Source: a virus. Taken from it: a stretch of DNA of 23,534 nucleotides. The DNA is taken from IMG/VR virus record IMGVR_UViG_3300025889_000965, positions 1 to 23,534 of that record; one strand, written 5' to 3'. Shown piece by piece: positions 1 through 7,786 of the stretch; within the stretch, counting starts at the first letter, position 1, and the number at the start of each line of letters is the position of its first letter. The position numbers and the translations under genes are program-made. The notes below the pieces were generated by a model. It made no database searches. It was given only the letters and a program-made list of their open reading frames with translations, and was not told the origin of the DNA.

Positions 1-1
1 G

Positions 2-2899
2 AGCCCCGAGGAGGGCCGTGTGCTGGCAGTGGAGGAGGCTCTTGCCGAGATGGCAGAGGCGACCAAGCTCACCGGCTCCACGCTGCGTCAACTGGGGAAC
101 TTCTTCGCACGACTCGCTGACCGGTTCAACATGCCGGGGCTGGCCCGTGCCATCCGCACGATGGGACTCGACCCTCTGCAAGCCTTCATCCGCGATGCGA
201 TCCAGGCGGGGATCAAGCCAAGCACTGCCACCGGACAGACTCGGTACCGCTCTCTCACTGGAGAAAAGGAAGAGCGCACGCTGGGTCAGTCCCTCCAAGC
301 CAAGTTTGGTGGCAACCTAGCACTCGGGTTCCGTGCACAGGCGATGGACCTGCTGGCAGGCATTGACTACATCTTCACCAGAGCCTACGGCAACCGTATC
401 CGCGACAACCGGGGGGACTACAACCCGGTGTTCCTCATGTCCCGGGCACTGGATGCACCGCGCTTCGCCACCGAAGTCAAGAAGTACGGTACGATGCGGC
501 GTGACCCGACCGGGTTGCTCAGCGTTGACGAACTGGTCTACAACGGACAGCAGATCAGCTACAACAAGGTGCTCGAAGAGATCGCCGCTGAGGCCAAGGT
601 GCGCGGAATCAAACCTGAGACGTTCCTGAAAGACGTCGGTGAGTTGCTGGCTTCGCATCGCGAATACGAGTTGATGAACTCTCCGCAGGCCGCTGGGCTC
701 GACTTCTTCTTGACCCCCCAAGAGGCCGCAACAGCAGAGCAAGCCTTCCAATCCGACGCGTTCATCAAGGAAGTGAGTAAGAAGCTGGACCAAATCCGCT
801 TCGCCATGATCGACGCAATGGTTGAGGCTGGTCGCATCACACCAGCCAAAGCCCAGGTCTGGAAGGACGCGATAGGCTATGTCCCCTTCTCTCGGATTGA
901 TGACTTCGACAATTTTGCACTTCCGCAGGGTGGAGGCTCCAACGCGAAGCTGGCTGCGTTCAAGGAGATTGCAAAGTACAAAGGCTCTCAAGACCGTCAG
1001 ACTCAGAACCCTGTTGAGAGCTTCTCGAAGCTCATGGACTGGATGGTCAATGAGTCAATGAAGGCAGATGCGGTGGGTAACGCTCTGACCGAAATGGAGC
1101 TGCTTGGCTACGCCGACTTTGTACCGAACCCGGACGCTGTTGACAACAACAAGAAGGGCGCGCTTACTCCGCCTGTCTACGTCAACGGACAGAAGAAAGT
1201 CTTCTACGTTCCCGACCCTGCCAACCTTGCGGCGTTCATCGGTACACCGAAAACTGACATCCCTCTCATGATTCGAGGGGCTCAGAAGTTCTCGAAGTAC
1301 CTGCGTATTGGTGTGACCGCTACACCGCCATTTGCGATCAAACAGGTGGTGGATGACATCACCCGGGCATACGTGCACTCGGGGGTCAAGAACCCTGCCG
1401 CGATGCTCCCCCGCATCTTGTTGAACTTCCCCCGTAACTGGTGGAATGAAATCAGGGGTACGGAGTCTGCCGCTGTACGAGAGCTTGCCAAGTCAGGTGT
1501 GGTGCCTGCCTATGACACCGTCATCGGTGGCAACGTCAAGAACATCTTGGAAGAGACCGGGCTGAAGCCACGCTCTGTCGGCAAGGCCATCCTGCGCATC
1601 ATGGAGGCCGGTGCCAAGGCATCGGACATCTCCGTGCGTGAGGCGATCTACAACCAGACGAAGGAAGAGACCGGCGACCGGGCACTGGCTGAACTACGCG
1701 CCCGGGAGATCATCAACTTCAGCCGCAGAGGTGCGTCGAAGACCGCCGACTATCTCATCCGCACCATCCCGTTCTTCAACGCCTACGCTCGCTCGATGGA
1801 CAAGCTCCTGCTGGCGGCGGCAGGCAACCCGAGCGCCCAGCGCAGCATCGGCGCGACGACCGGCTACGCCCGCAACCTGTTCTACAAGCGGATGGGGGTG
1901 CTGACTGCGATGGGCCTCGGCTACGCGCTGATGATGGCGGACGACGAGGAATACCAGAAACAACCGGACCACGTCCGCGACCGGAACTGGATCATCCCGG
2001 GCGGCAAGGACCTCGGCTACGTGCCCGCCATTCCGATTCCTCCTGAACTGTCGTTCTTCTTCAAGGCCATCCCCGAGCGTGTGGTGCAGTACTTCAAGCT
2101 CCAAGGCACGCCAGAAGAACGTGACGGTATCCGGGTGCTGAAGGAACTGATGCTCAACGGTGTCGACCTCTTCTGGGCTCCGAACCTCACCCCGCAGATG
2201 GTTAAGCCTGTTCTTGAGAACCTCGCCAACTACTCGTTCTTCCTCGGGCGTCCGCTGGAGTCTCAGGCGCAGTTGGCCCTCGACCCGTCTGAGCGCTACG
2301 GTACCGGCACGTCCGAGACGATGAAGGCTGCGTCCAAAACCCTGACTGACATTGCCACATCGACGGGCATCGAGTCACTGAAGGTCTCCCCGATCATGCT
2401 GGAGAACTTGGTGCGCGGCATGTTCGGCATGTCCGCAGGCATCGCCTTGAGCGTCACCGATGCCATGATCAATCCCACGCGGACCGACCGTCCCCTGCAC
2501 CAGACGCTTGCGGCTCAGCTCACAGGTGCCTCGGCTGTGATGAAGGACCCGGTCGGCATGCGCTACCTTGACGAGATCTACAACCTCGACAGGTCTGTCG
2601 AGCAGGTCTACAACTCGTACAGGCGCAAGATGGAGAACAACCCTGAGGATGCAGAGAAGTACCTCAAGGACAACTTCGGCCTGTATATCGTGCGTAGCGA
2701 GGTGCGTAGCACGATGGAGGCGATCCGTTCTTTGAACGCCCAGGCCCGTGCCGTCGACAAGATGACCGACCTGTCACCCCAAGAACGACGCGTGATCATC
2801 AACGACCTGCGTACCCAGCAGAATGATCTGGCCCGGGCTGTGTACCGACTCCGCCGTCAGGTGATTGAAGAACAGCGGGTGATGGACGCGTCGAGATAA
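2..2899 (+). CDS. Large virion-associated polyvalent protein, LPD38-type C-terminal part (5' truncated)
   Basis: The reading frame is open to the left edge with no stop, so the gene begins outside the window; the first in-window start codon (GTG at 20) is probably internal. The visible part is about 966 residues and ends with TAA at 2897-2899. The region around residues 580-840 (counted from the GTG at 20) has the look of the LPD38 family (large polyvalent protein-associated domain 38): a TIPFFNAYARSMDKL segment, a short hydrophobic stretch with GLGYALMMADDEE, then WIIPGG and IPIPPELSFFFKAIPERV. The C-terminus (about 860-959) is charged and helical with likely coiled coil. Proteins with this domain are usually multi-thousand-residue phage or mobile-element proteins thought to be carried in the virion and delivered to the host; the exact role here is inference. 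It is the only rightward gene and faces the whole early operon, as expected for a late structural/ejection gene. Confidence 0.8.
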   Translation, partial: SPEEGRVLAVEEALAEMAEATKLTGSTLRQLGNFFARLADRFNMPGLARAIRTMGLDPLQAFIRDAIQAGIKPSTATGQTRYRSLTGEKEERTLGQSLQAKFGGNLALGFRAQAMDLLAGIDYIFTRAYGNRIRDNRGDYNPVFLMSRALDAPRFATEVKKYGTMRRDPTGLLSVDELVYNGQQISYNKVLEEIAAEAKVRGIKPETFLKDVGELLASHREYELMNSPQAAGLDFFLTPQEAATAEQAFQSDAFIKEVSKKLDQIRFAMIDAMVEAGRITPAKAQVWKDAIGYVPFSRIDDFDNFALPQGGGSNAKLAAFKEIAKYKGSQDRQTQNPVESFSKLMDWMVNESMKADAVGNALTEMELLGYADFVPNPDAVDNNKKGALTPPVYVNGQKKVFYVPDPANLAAFIGTPKTDIPLMIRGAQKFSKYLRIGVTATPPFAIKQVVDDITRAYVHSGVKNPAAMLPRILLNFPRNWWNEIRGTESAAVRELAKSGVVPAYDTVIGGNVKNILEETGLKPRSVGKAILRIMEAGAKASDISVREAIYNQTKEETGDRALAELRAREIINFSRRGASKTADYLIRTIPFFNAYARSMDKLLLAAAGNPSAQRSIGATTGYARNLFYKRMGVLTAMGLGYALMMADDEEYQKQPDHVRDRNWIIPGGKDLGYVPAIPIPPELSFFFKAIPERVVQYFKLQGTPEERDGIRVLKELMLNGVDLFWAPNLTPQMVKPVLENLANYSFFLGRPLESQAQLALDPSERYGTGTSETMKAASKTLTDIATSTGIESLKVSPIMLENLVRGMFGMSAGIALSVTDAMINPTRTDRPLHQTLAAQLTGASAVMKDPVGMRYLDEIYNLDRSVEQVYNSYRRKMENNPEDAEKYLKDNFGLYIVRSEVRSTMEAIRSLNAQARAVDKMTDLSPQERRVIINDLRTQQNDLARAVYRLRRQVIEEQRVMDASR

Positions 2900-2933
2900 A
2901 AAATGCCCCGGGGAGCAAGCTCAACCCGGGGCC
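2899..2933 (-). terminator. Strong rho-independent terminator of the leftward operon, at the convergent junction
   Basis: The arms GCCCCGGG (2905-2912) and CCCGGGGC (2925-2932) are perfectly complementary. The loop itself contains a second small inverted repeat, GAGC AA GCTC. Read on the minus strand the stem is followed by ATTTTTTA, a classical U-tract. On the plus strand no U-tract follows, but the stem could still weaken rightward readthrough. It lies directly after the stop of the LPD38 gene and about 50 bp beyond the last minus-strand gene. Confidence 0.85.
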
Positions 2934-2981
2934 TAACTCTAGGAGGCACAGTCAAACGGTGTTAGCCATTGACGGGCCGGA
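2934..2981. other. Convergent intergenic spacer with plus-strand SD-like leader
   Basis: This short spacer holds a plus-strand copy of the leader motif seen before several minus-strand genes (AACTCTAGGAGG at about 2935-2946). It is followed only by a 29-codon GTG-started reading frame that runs antisense into the next gene. No credible gene follows it. It may be a relic of a leader or simply a chance match. Confidence 0.3.
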
Positions 2982-3218
2982 CTATAGCACCCTCCAAACT
3001 CTGATGCCAAGGTGGTCGGCCTCGATGCGCGTTTCGTGCACCACCTGAATGCCCCGCGCCGCGTACCGCGCTTTGACCCCCCTGCTCAGCTCGTCGCTCT
3101 TGAGCGTGGGCAGGAAGAAGCTCTGCCCGATCTCCAGCCACTGAGGGAGCTGATACTCAGCCCCACGGTGCACCAGCCTGCCGTCAACCAGCTTCAGCCG
3201 TTTGGTTCGCTGGGACAT
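2982..3218 (-). CDS. Small conserved phage protein of unknown function (78 aa)
   Basis: I chose the ATG at 3218 (MSQRTKRLK); a TTG three codons further upstream is also open. Neither has a clear Shine-Dalgarno sequence, but the start lies inside the end of the primase-helicase gene (35-nt overlap), so translation is probably coupled. The protein begins basic, has a compact middle (RGAEYQLPQWLEIGQSFFLP) and ends with RVWRVL. It has no membrane segment, signal peptide or recognisable catalytic motif. The pattern resembles small phage proteins I have seen beside replication genes, but I know of no assigned function. It is the last gene before the operon terminator. Confidence 0.65.
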   Translation of the reverse strand: MSQRTKRLKLVDGRLVHRGAEYQLPQWLEIGQSFFLPTLKSDELSRGVKARYAARGIQVVHETRIEADHLGIRVWRVL

Positions 3219-5997
3219 CGAGGTCAAGGTTCAAAGCCTTCTTGGCCTGCGGGAACTCGATCGCGTCTACCGGGCCGAAGTCACTGCGCCAACCTGCACC
3301 CATCCGCTTCTTTGTCAGAGTCATGGTGCCACCTGTTTCACGGGTATAGGAGGGGTACAGCTCCTTCACGTTGATGTATGCCTGTGCACACCACTTGGTG
3401 AACTCCTTCTTGGTAATCCACAGCGTGTCGCTATCCGGTTCGTAGCGTATCAGCAGCTCGCCCATAGGCTCCAGTGCAGGCCTGTCGTTGATACCCACCG
3501 CCGCAGGCTTCCTGTTGACAATCAGCACGTTGCGAATGTTCTTGTTGACGTAAGCCGCAACAGTAGATACCGCCGTGGTCGCAGACACGCTCTGCTCTGC
3601 CGTGGCCTGCTTGATCAACGAGATGAGTTTGTTCAGGATTCTCTTGATGTTGTAGCTGGTCAGTCCGATATTGTTCGTGATGATGCCAGCAGCGACGATG
3701 CAAATCACGTTGTTCAGCTTGAACCGCTCAGTCTGTGTCCAGCTACCCATCCTGTAGATGTTGTCCCGCGTGTCTTCCCATATCTTCTTGGTGTACTCTA
3801 AGTTAGGAATGACAAAACGCATGAACACATCACCAGCATGGCCGTAGTTCGTCAACAGATTGTCGAAGAGCTTCTTTGTCTCTAGCACATCAGAGGGTAC
3901 GGGTGTCGTAAGGTGGATCTCAAGGATACGGGCCAGCTCTCCAGCCGGGTCGCTCTTGATCATCATGAGCCGGTCTTCAATCGTAGAGTTGCTGGACCAG
4001 ATAGACATCTGCTTCCAACGGACGTTGTTGACCCGCTCCATGTTGCGCCCCGCTTCCATGCGGTCACGCCCACGCCCCTGCGTGTTGTTGTAGACCAGAT
4101 CCGACATCTCGGTCGGCTCTGCGTTGGTCATCTCATCAAGGGTGCCAACAATCCCGTTCATCACTCCCAGCCGGTGCACCTTGGTCAGAGTCTTGTCCTG
4201 CGCATCCTTCATCAAGGCCACAGGGTCACCCCAGATCGCATTGGCCATGCGCAAGATGGTTGTCTTACCGGTGCCTGACTTCTTCGAGTAGTAGTTGATG
4301 ATCCCGCCGTTCTCCGGTGAGAGGTGCATCAGTGCGCTGCCGAACCCGGCGAGCACCCCCGCCGCATGGAAGTCCATCTCTGGTGTGTCGTAGTGCGCAG
4401 CGGCCTGCTTCCACACGTCGATCGAACCCTTGGGGCTCAGCCACGGCACGTAGTGCTCGATGGGTTTGGCGATCGGTGTGTAGATAACGCCGCGCTTGGT
4501 GTACTCGCGGTTCCCAATGATGAATGTGTCCTCAGGGGTCCATCCGAATCTAGTTCTCATGTTGTCTGCTTTCTCCCTGAACTGTAAGTCGCGGATCATC
4601 AGACCGAACATCTGTTGCAACGACAACAACTGCCGGGGGTCGAAAGCAATGACACCTTCACGGTTCACTGCCTCTTTGAACTTGTCCGCCGCTGCTATCT
4701 CACTCTGGAGGATGCTGAACTCTCGCACGTCGCCATGTGGCAGATGGTGCCTAGCCCACAACGTATCACCCCCACCGGTGCCGTCACGCATGCGTTTGTA
4801 GATATAGATGTCGTGGTCGTATATCTTGACGCGTTCTACTCCATCTGATTTTGTGATGTCGTGGTAGATACCACCCGTAGCACCCCGAGAGAATGGCCGT
4901 GGGTACGGCGGGATCTCGATGGTCTCGTTCTCAACCTCGACCTGTATGGGCTCAGGCGGTGCCAGCTTGATCTCAGACCCGAGTTGGATCGGTGACTTGA
5001 TCTTGCCGATGTGCGGGCACCCTGCGCACAGCTTGGCGTTGTCCAGGCCTTGGAAGGTCTCGCACGTGTACGGGCCCTTGGTCAGCGCTGCCTTGCGTTC
5101 GGTCTCATCAGGGCTGTAGTTCGGGTGGTTCTTGGAGACCTCATGTATGGCCCAGTCACGGTCCTCGCAGTGCTGAGCAATCGACAGCACGGCACGCCAC
5201 ACGGGCTCTGGCACAGCCTCTTGGTTCTTCGCTGCCTCAGCGATCTGCGCACAGCCCTCGCCGTTGCTGGACTTGATCCAGATCGTCTCGAACTTGCTGA
5301 CCCTGTTCGGGTCGATGTACAGCTTCTTGGTCTCATCAGAGACCCCGCCCGACAGCGCCCGGGCCTTGGCGAACATGTCGACAGCGGCCACGCCCACTGC
5401 GTCGCGGATGGATTCGAAGGCGTGATACTTGATCGGCGTGAGCAGGACGACAGGACTGTCGTTCTTCTTGTTCAGGGTGCCGGGGATACGCAGTACCCGG
5501 ACGATGTCGGCGGTGCAGTCACCATCGACTTCAAACTCTTCTTTGACACAACGCGCCTTCAGGGCTTCGGCTGTCGCTTTCCACTCATGCACCGGTATGG
5601 GGTTGTCAAGATACCAGTGTGCGTGCAGGCCATTGCCTGAGTCAATCAGCGTAGGTTTCGGCAGGCCTACTGTCTTGCAAAATTCACGGAGTGCTGACAG
5701 GCCAGCGGCTTTGTCAGCGTAGGGCTTCTTAGGCCCGCAATCCACATCGACGTAAAACTCCCTCTTGGCAACCGCATTGGTGGCCTTTGAGTGTTCTTCT
5801 GCGCCAAAGCCAGCGGTTGCATAGTACACATCCCATCCGCCGTTACTGAACTCTTCGACCGCTTCCGCCATGTTAGCGAAAGAGGTGTAACGACGATCCC
5901 AAACGAGAATGTCTTTGAGCGGAACTTTCTTGACTAGCCTGAGGGAGTATCGCGTGCCATGTGGGAGAACGTTCTCAAGGAACTCTTTTGGAGACAT
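3184..5997 (-). CDS. Primase-helicase: AEP/prim-pol-type primase fused to DUF927/SF3-like ATPase
   Basis: This probably makes RNA/DNA primers and unwinds DNA at the phage fork. The frame is open further upstream, but that part overlaps the HTH gene and reads as a shadow, so I start at ATG 5997 (MSPKEF, 937 aa); no strong SD is visible. N-terminal primase signs: FYVDVDCG (D84, D86) fits the hhhDhD metal motif, NGLHAHW (H125, H127) fits the second motif, and DIVRVLRIPGTLN (D164) fits the third. Residues 312-329 carry C312, C324, C327 and H329, a possible zinc site. The C-terminal ATPase has SKKSGTGKTT (Walker A, about 571-580) and GIVGTLDEMTN (Walker B, D621/E622). Family assignment rests on these motifs. 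No DnaB-like helicase is present elsewhere in the window, which fits this protein being the replicative helicase-primase. Confidence 0.85.
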   Translation of the reverse strand: MSPKEFLENVLPHGTRYSLRLVKKVPLKDILVWDRRYTSFANMAEAVEEFSNGGWDVYYATAGFGAEEHSKATNAVAKREFYVDVDCGPKKPYADKAAGLSALREFCKTVGLPKPTLIDSGNGLHAHWYLDNPIPVHEWKATAEALKARCVKEEFEVDGDCTADIVRVLRIPGTLNKKNDSPVVLLTPIKYHAFESIRDAVGVAAVDMFAKARALSGGVSDETKKLYIDPNRVSKFETIWIKSSNGEGCAQIAEAAKNQEAVPEPVWRAVLSIAQHCEDRDWAIHEVSKNHPNYSPDETERKAALTKGPYTCETFQGLDNAKLCAGCPHIGKIKSPIQLGSEIKLAPPEPIQVEVENETIEIPPYPRPFSRGATGGIYHDITKSDGVERVKIYDHDIYIYKRMRDGTGGGDTLWARHHLPHGDVREFSILQSEIAAADKFKEAVNREGVIAFDPRQLLSLQQMFGLMIRDLQFREKADNMRTRFGWTPEDTFIIGNREYTKRGVIYTPIAKPIEHYVPWLSPKGSIDVWKQAAAHYDTPEMDFHAAGVLAGFGSALMHLSPENGGIINYYSKKSGTGKTTILRMANAIWGDPVALMKDAQDKTLTKVHRLGVMNGIVGTLDEMTNAEPTEMSDLVYNNTQGRGRDRMEAGRNMERVNNVRWKQMSIWSSNSTIEDRLMMIKSDPAGELARILEIHLTTPVPSDVLETKKLFDNLLTNYGHAGDVFMRFVIPNLEYTKKIWEDTRDNIYRMGSWTQTERFKLNNVICIVAAGIITNNIGLTSYNIKRILNKLISLIKQATAEQSVSATTAVSTVAAYVNKNIRNVLIVNRKPAAVGINDRPALEPMGELLIRYEPDSDTLWITKKEFTKWCAQAYINVKELYPSYTRETGGTMTLTKKRMGAGWRSDFGPVDAIEFPQAKKALNLDLDVPANQTAEAG

Positions 5998-6056
5998 GGT
6001 GACACGGAGTTGGCCACAGACGCGGCGAGCGTTGTGGGTGGTGCATGGGTGCCCGG

Positions 6057-6287
6057 TCAGGGCAAGGCGAGGATCGAACGGTAATACGCCAAGACCTTGG
6101 AGCGCAAGTGCTTGGACACGTCCCGTTGACCCGAGAACCATGAGTAGACCGCACCCTTGGTCACGCCAAGGTCTGCGATGACTTGGTTCACAGGAACGCG
6201 CCTGTAGATGCACAGGCGACCAAGCTGCACACCGAGCAGGCTCGGGTCAGCGTCGGCGTTGCGCCGGATGATCTTTGTGGTGTACAT
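6057..6287 (-). CDS. Small HTH DNA-binding protein, Cro/CI-like (76 aa)
   Basis: The segment RVPVNQVIADLGVTKGAVYSWFSGQRDVS (about residues 29-57) has the spacing of a Cro/CI-type helix-turn-helix: a helix ending in LG, then V, then a recognition helix starting TKGAVYSWFSG. The protein is almost only this domain plus a short basic tail, so it likely binds DNA as a dimer. It sits immediately upstream of the primase-helicase (59-nt gap) inside the replication operon. It could be a regulator of the phage early genes, or an origin-binding factor; the sequence does not decide. The start ATG at 6287 has no clear SD and follows a GC hairpin. It is a reasonable candidate for recognising the TTTACTGGTAAA palindromes, but that link is speculation. 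Confidence 0.75.
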   Translation of the reverse strand: MYTTKIIRRNADADPSLLGVQLGRLCIYRRVPVNQVIADLGVTKGAVYSWFSGQRDVSKHLRSKVLAYYRSILALP

Positions 6288-6388
6288 GGTGTTGGGTGGG
6301 GGCGGCCCCGGCGCAACCCGGGGCTATCGCAGTGCGGAGACACTCAAGCAAGAACACTGCTCACGGCGCTGACCGCCGCCCCCGTAAA
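6288..6388 (-). other. Intergenic leader with GC hairpin before the HTH gene
   Basis: Arms at 6305-6311 (GCCCCGG) and 6318-6324 (CCGGGGC) form a 7-bp stem with a 6-nt loop. No U-tract follows on the minus strand, so it is not a typical terminator. It lies about 20 nt upstream of the HTH start codon and could control translation of that gene. No small gene was found in the remaining bases. Confidence 0.5.
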
Positions 6389-7348
6389 TCAGTCGTCAGC
6401 GTCGTCGCCCCATGCGGCGAGGATCGCGTTGACGTTCGGGCCGTCCGATACCACCGTCGTGGCCTTGGCTTCGCGCACCACAGGCGCTTCCTCGGCGGGT
6501 GCTGGCACGTCCTTGGTGACCTTGAACGCCGAAGGCTTCGCCGCAGGTGCAGGGGTGAATGCCTTGGCCGCAGGTGCAGGCGCAGCCACAGGGGCTGGTG
6601 CAGGAGCGGGCTCAGAAGCCGTAGGGACGTTGTCCATGTCAGCGATGCTCACGGTCACCGCGTTGACCGCTTCGAGATCGTTCTGGCGATCCACCGCGAC
6701 TCGATACTCCTCTTCAGTCAGCGGACGCACCGCGCTGAACACCAGCTTCATGTTCGCCGTGGTGTCGAAGCGCATCTCGGTCACGACAGCGTTGATCTCG
6801 ACCCCGTGCCCGCCGAGGAACCGAGCGTACTGCTGGAGGCCCATCTTGCGCCCTTCGCCCTGGCCGAAGAGGCTCGACGCGTTGATGTTCAGCGCGTAGA
6901 TGTCACCCTGCATGTCGTTTTCCAGCAGCAGCGCCACGGGGCGGCTGTACCGGCACGCCTTCGACTCGTTGGCCCCCGAGCCCTTGATGTCCTGCGGGCA
7001 CCCTGCACAGGTGCGGTTCTGCGGCGTCTTCACCGATGCGTGCGGCTTGGCACCATCCTCGGACCAGCACTGCGGACGGGCCTTGACACCCTTCTCGTAG
7101 GTAGTGCCGTAGAACGTGCGGCGATTCGCATCTGCACTGCGGATGACGATGACGTTCATCGCCCGGTCTTCGTTGACAGCGACTTCCTTGCCGCCGACAA
7201 GCATGTGCCAGACGTTGTTGTCGATGCTGATGCGCTTGGCGTTGCCGCCACCCATGAGCGACTTGGTCAGCGGGCTGAGTTCCGCAGTGCTGCGGCGCAG
7301 GTGTGCCGGCAGTTGGTTGCCGGTTTGGAAAAGAGTGAGTTCAGACAT
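6389..7348 (-). CDS. Putative phage ssDNA-binding protein with Cys4 zinc site and acidic tail
   Basis: The 319-aa protein has a compact N-terminal part, then C94, C114, C117 and C132 (CWSEDG, CAGCP, ACRYSRP), which could bind one zinc. A second globular part follows to about residue 230. Residues 239-295 are a flexible Ala/Pro-rich linker, and the extreme C-terminus is acidic (WGDDADD). A structured core plus a low-complexity linker and an acidic tip is the usual architecture of single-stranded DNA-binding proteins, and its place between helicase and primase genes fits. I have seen this Cys pattern in phage replication operons but cannot confirm an SSB fold from sequence alone. Start: ATG 7348, with TAAGGAGGT just upstream; it overlaps the preceding stop by one base (TAATG). 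Confidence 0.55.
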   Translation of the reverse strand: MSELTLFQTGNQLPAHLRRSTAELSPLTKSLMGGGNAKRISIDNNVWHMLVGGKEVAVNEDRAMNVIVIRSADANRRTFYGTTYEKGVKARPQCWSEDGAKPHASVKTPQNRTCAGCPQDIKGSGANESKACRYSRPVALLLENDMQGDIYALNINASSLFGQGEGRKMGLQQYARFLGGHGVEINAVVTEMRFDTTANMKLVFSAVRPLTEEEYRVAVDRQNDLEAVNAVTVSIADMDNVPTASEPAPAPAPVAAPAPAAKAFTPAPAAKPSAFKVTKDVPAPAEEAPVVREAKATTVVSDGPNVNAILAAWGDDADD

Positions 7349-7758
7349 TACGACCTCCTTACGGTCACGGTGTACTTCGACTCAGTGTTGAGTCCCTTGG
7401 GCATCTTGTCAGGGTTCGCTTCGAGCCAATCCTTCATGGCCCGCTGCGCGATGCGTCTTTCTAGTAGATCAAGCGCTTGGTTCTCCTTGATGAAGTTGTG
7501 CATAGACTCCCAGTCGGAAGTCCAGTACGACGTCTTGACACCGCGAATCACGGTGCCCGCTCCGGTGCGGATGCTGTCTGCACCCGCTTTCTTGCACACG
7601 TCCATGAGGGCGTGCTCAATCAGTTCCATCTGATCCTTGATGGCTTTGTCGTCGTCTTCGTACTTCTTGGCAAGCGCTGCACGCGCATCACGCATCTTGA
7701 TGTACGCCTTGACGAGCTTCTCAGTGGGCACTTGAAGTGCCTCGGGGTTCTGTTCCAT
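7348..7758 (-). CDS. Conserved phage protein of unknown function in replication operon (136 aa)
   Basis: The start ATG at 7758 (MEQNPEALQ) has a perfect AGGAGG four bases upstream; the longer open frame overlaps the helicase gene and is a shadow. The protein has an N-terminal helical, charged half (about residues 12-60, likely coiled coil) and a second half with GAGTVIRGVKTSYWTSDWESMHNFIKEN and a C-terminal SKYTVTVRRS strand. This layout is familiar from many phages, where it is annotated as hypothetical; its helical N-half recalls Gp157-like proteins but I do not make that call. It is 28 nt downstream of the helicase and overlaps the putative SSB gene by one base, so it is co-expressed with replication genes. 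Confidence 0.75.
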   Translation of the reverse strand: MEQNPEALQVPTEKLVKAYIKMRDARAALAKKYEDDDKAIKDQMELIEHALMDVCKKAGADSIRTGAGTVIRGVKTSYWTSDWESMHNFIKENQALDLLERRIAQRAMKDWLEANPDKMPKGLNTESKYTVTVRRS

Positions 7759-7786
7759 GCGGCCTCCTGTGGCTGGGGTACAAAGT

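Noticed and set aside
317-991. 224-codon minus-strand open frame inside the LPD38 gene
   Set aside because: The plus-strand frame is open over 2.9 kb with family features, so this is its shadow.
5998-6213. 72-codon N-terminal extension of the primase-helicase
   Set aside because: It overlaps the HTH gene in another frame, has Cys/Arg-rich shadow-like composition, and the homology-like part starts at MSPKEF.
6275-7633. 452-codon plus-strand open frame opposite the putative SSB gene
   Set aside because: It is antisense to two well-supported genes with strong ribosome-binding sites and has an Arg/His/Val-rich composition typical of reverse reading of GC-rich genes.
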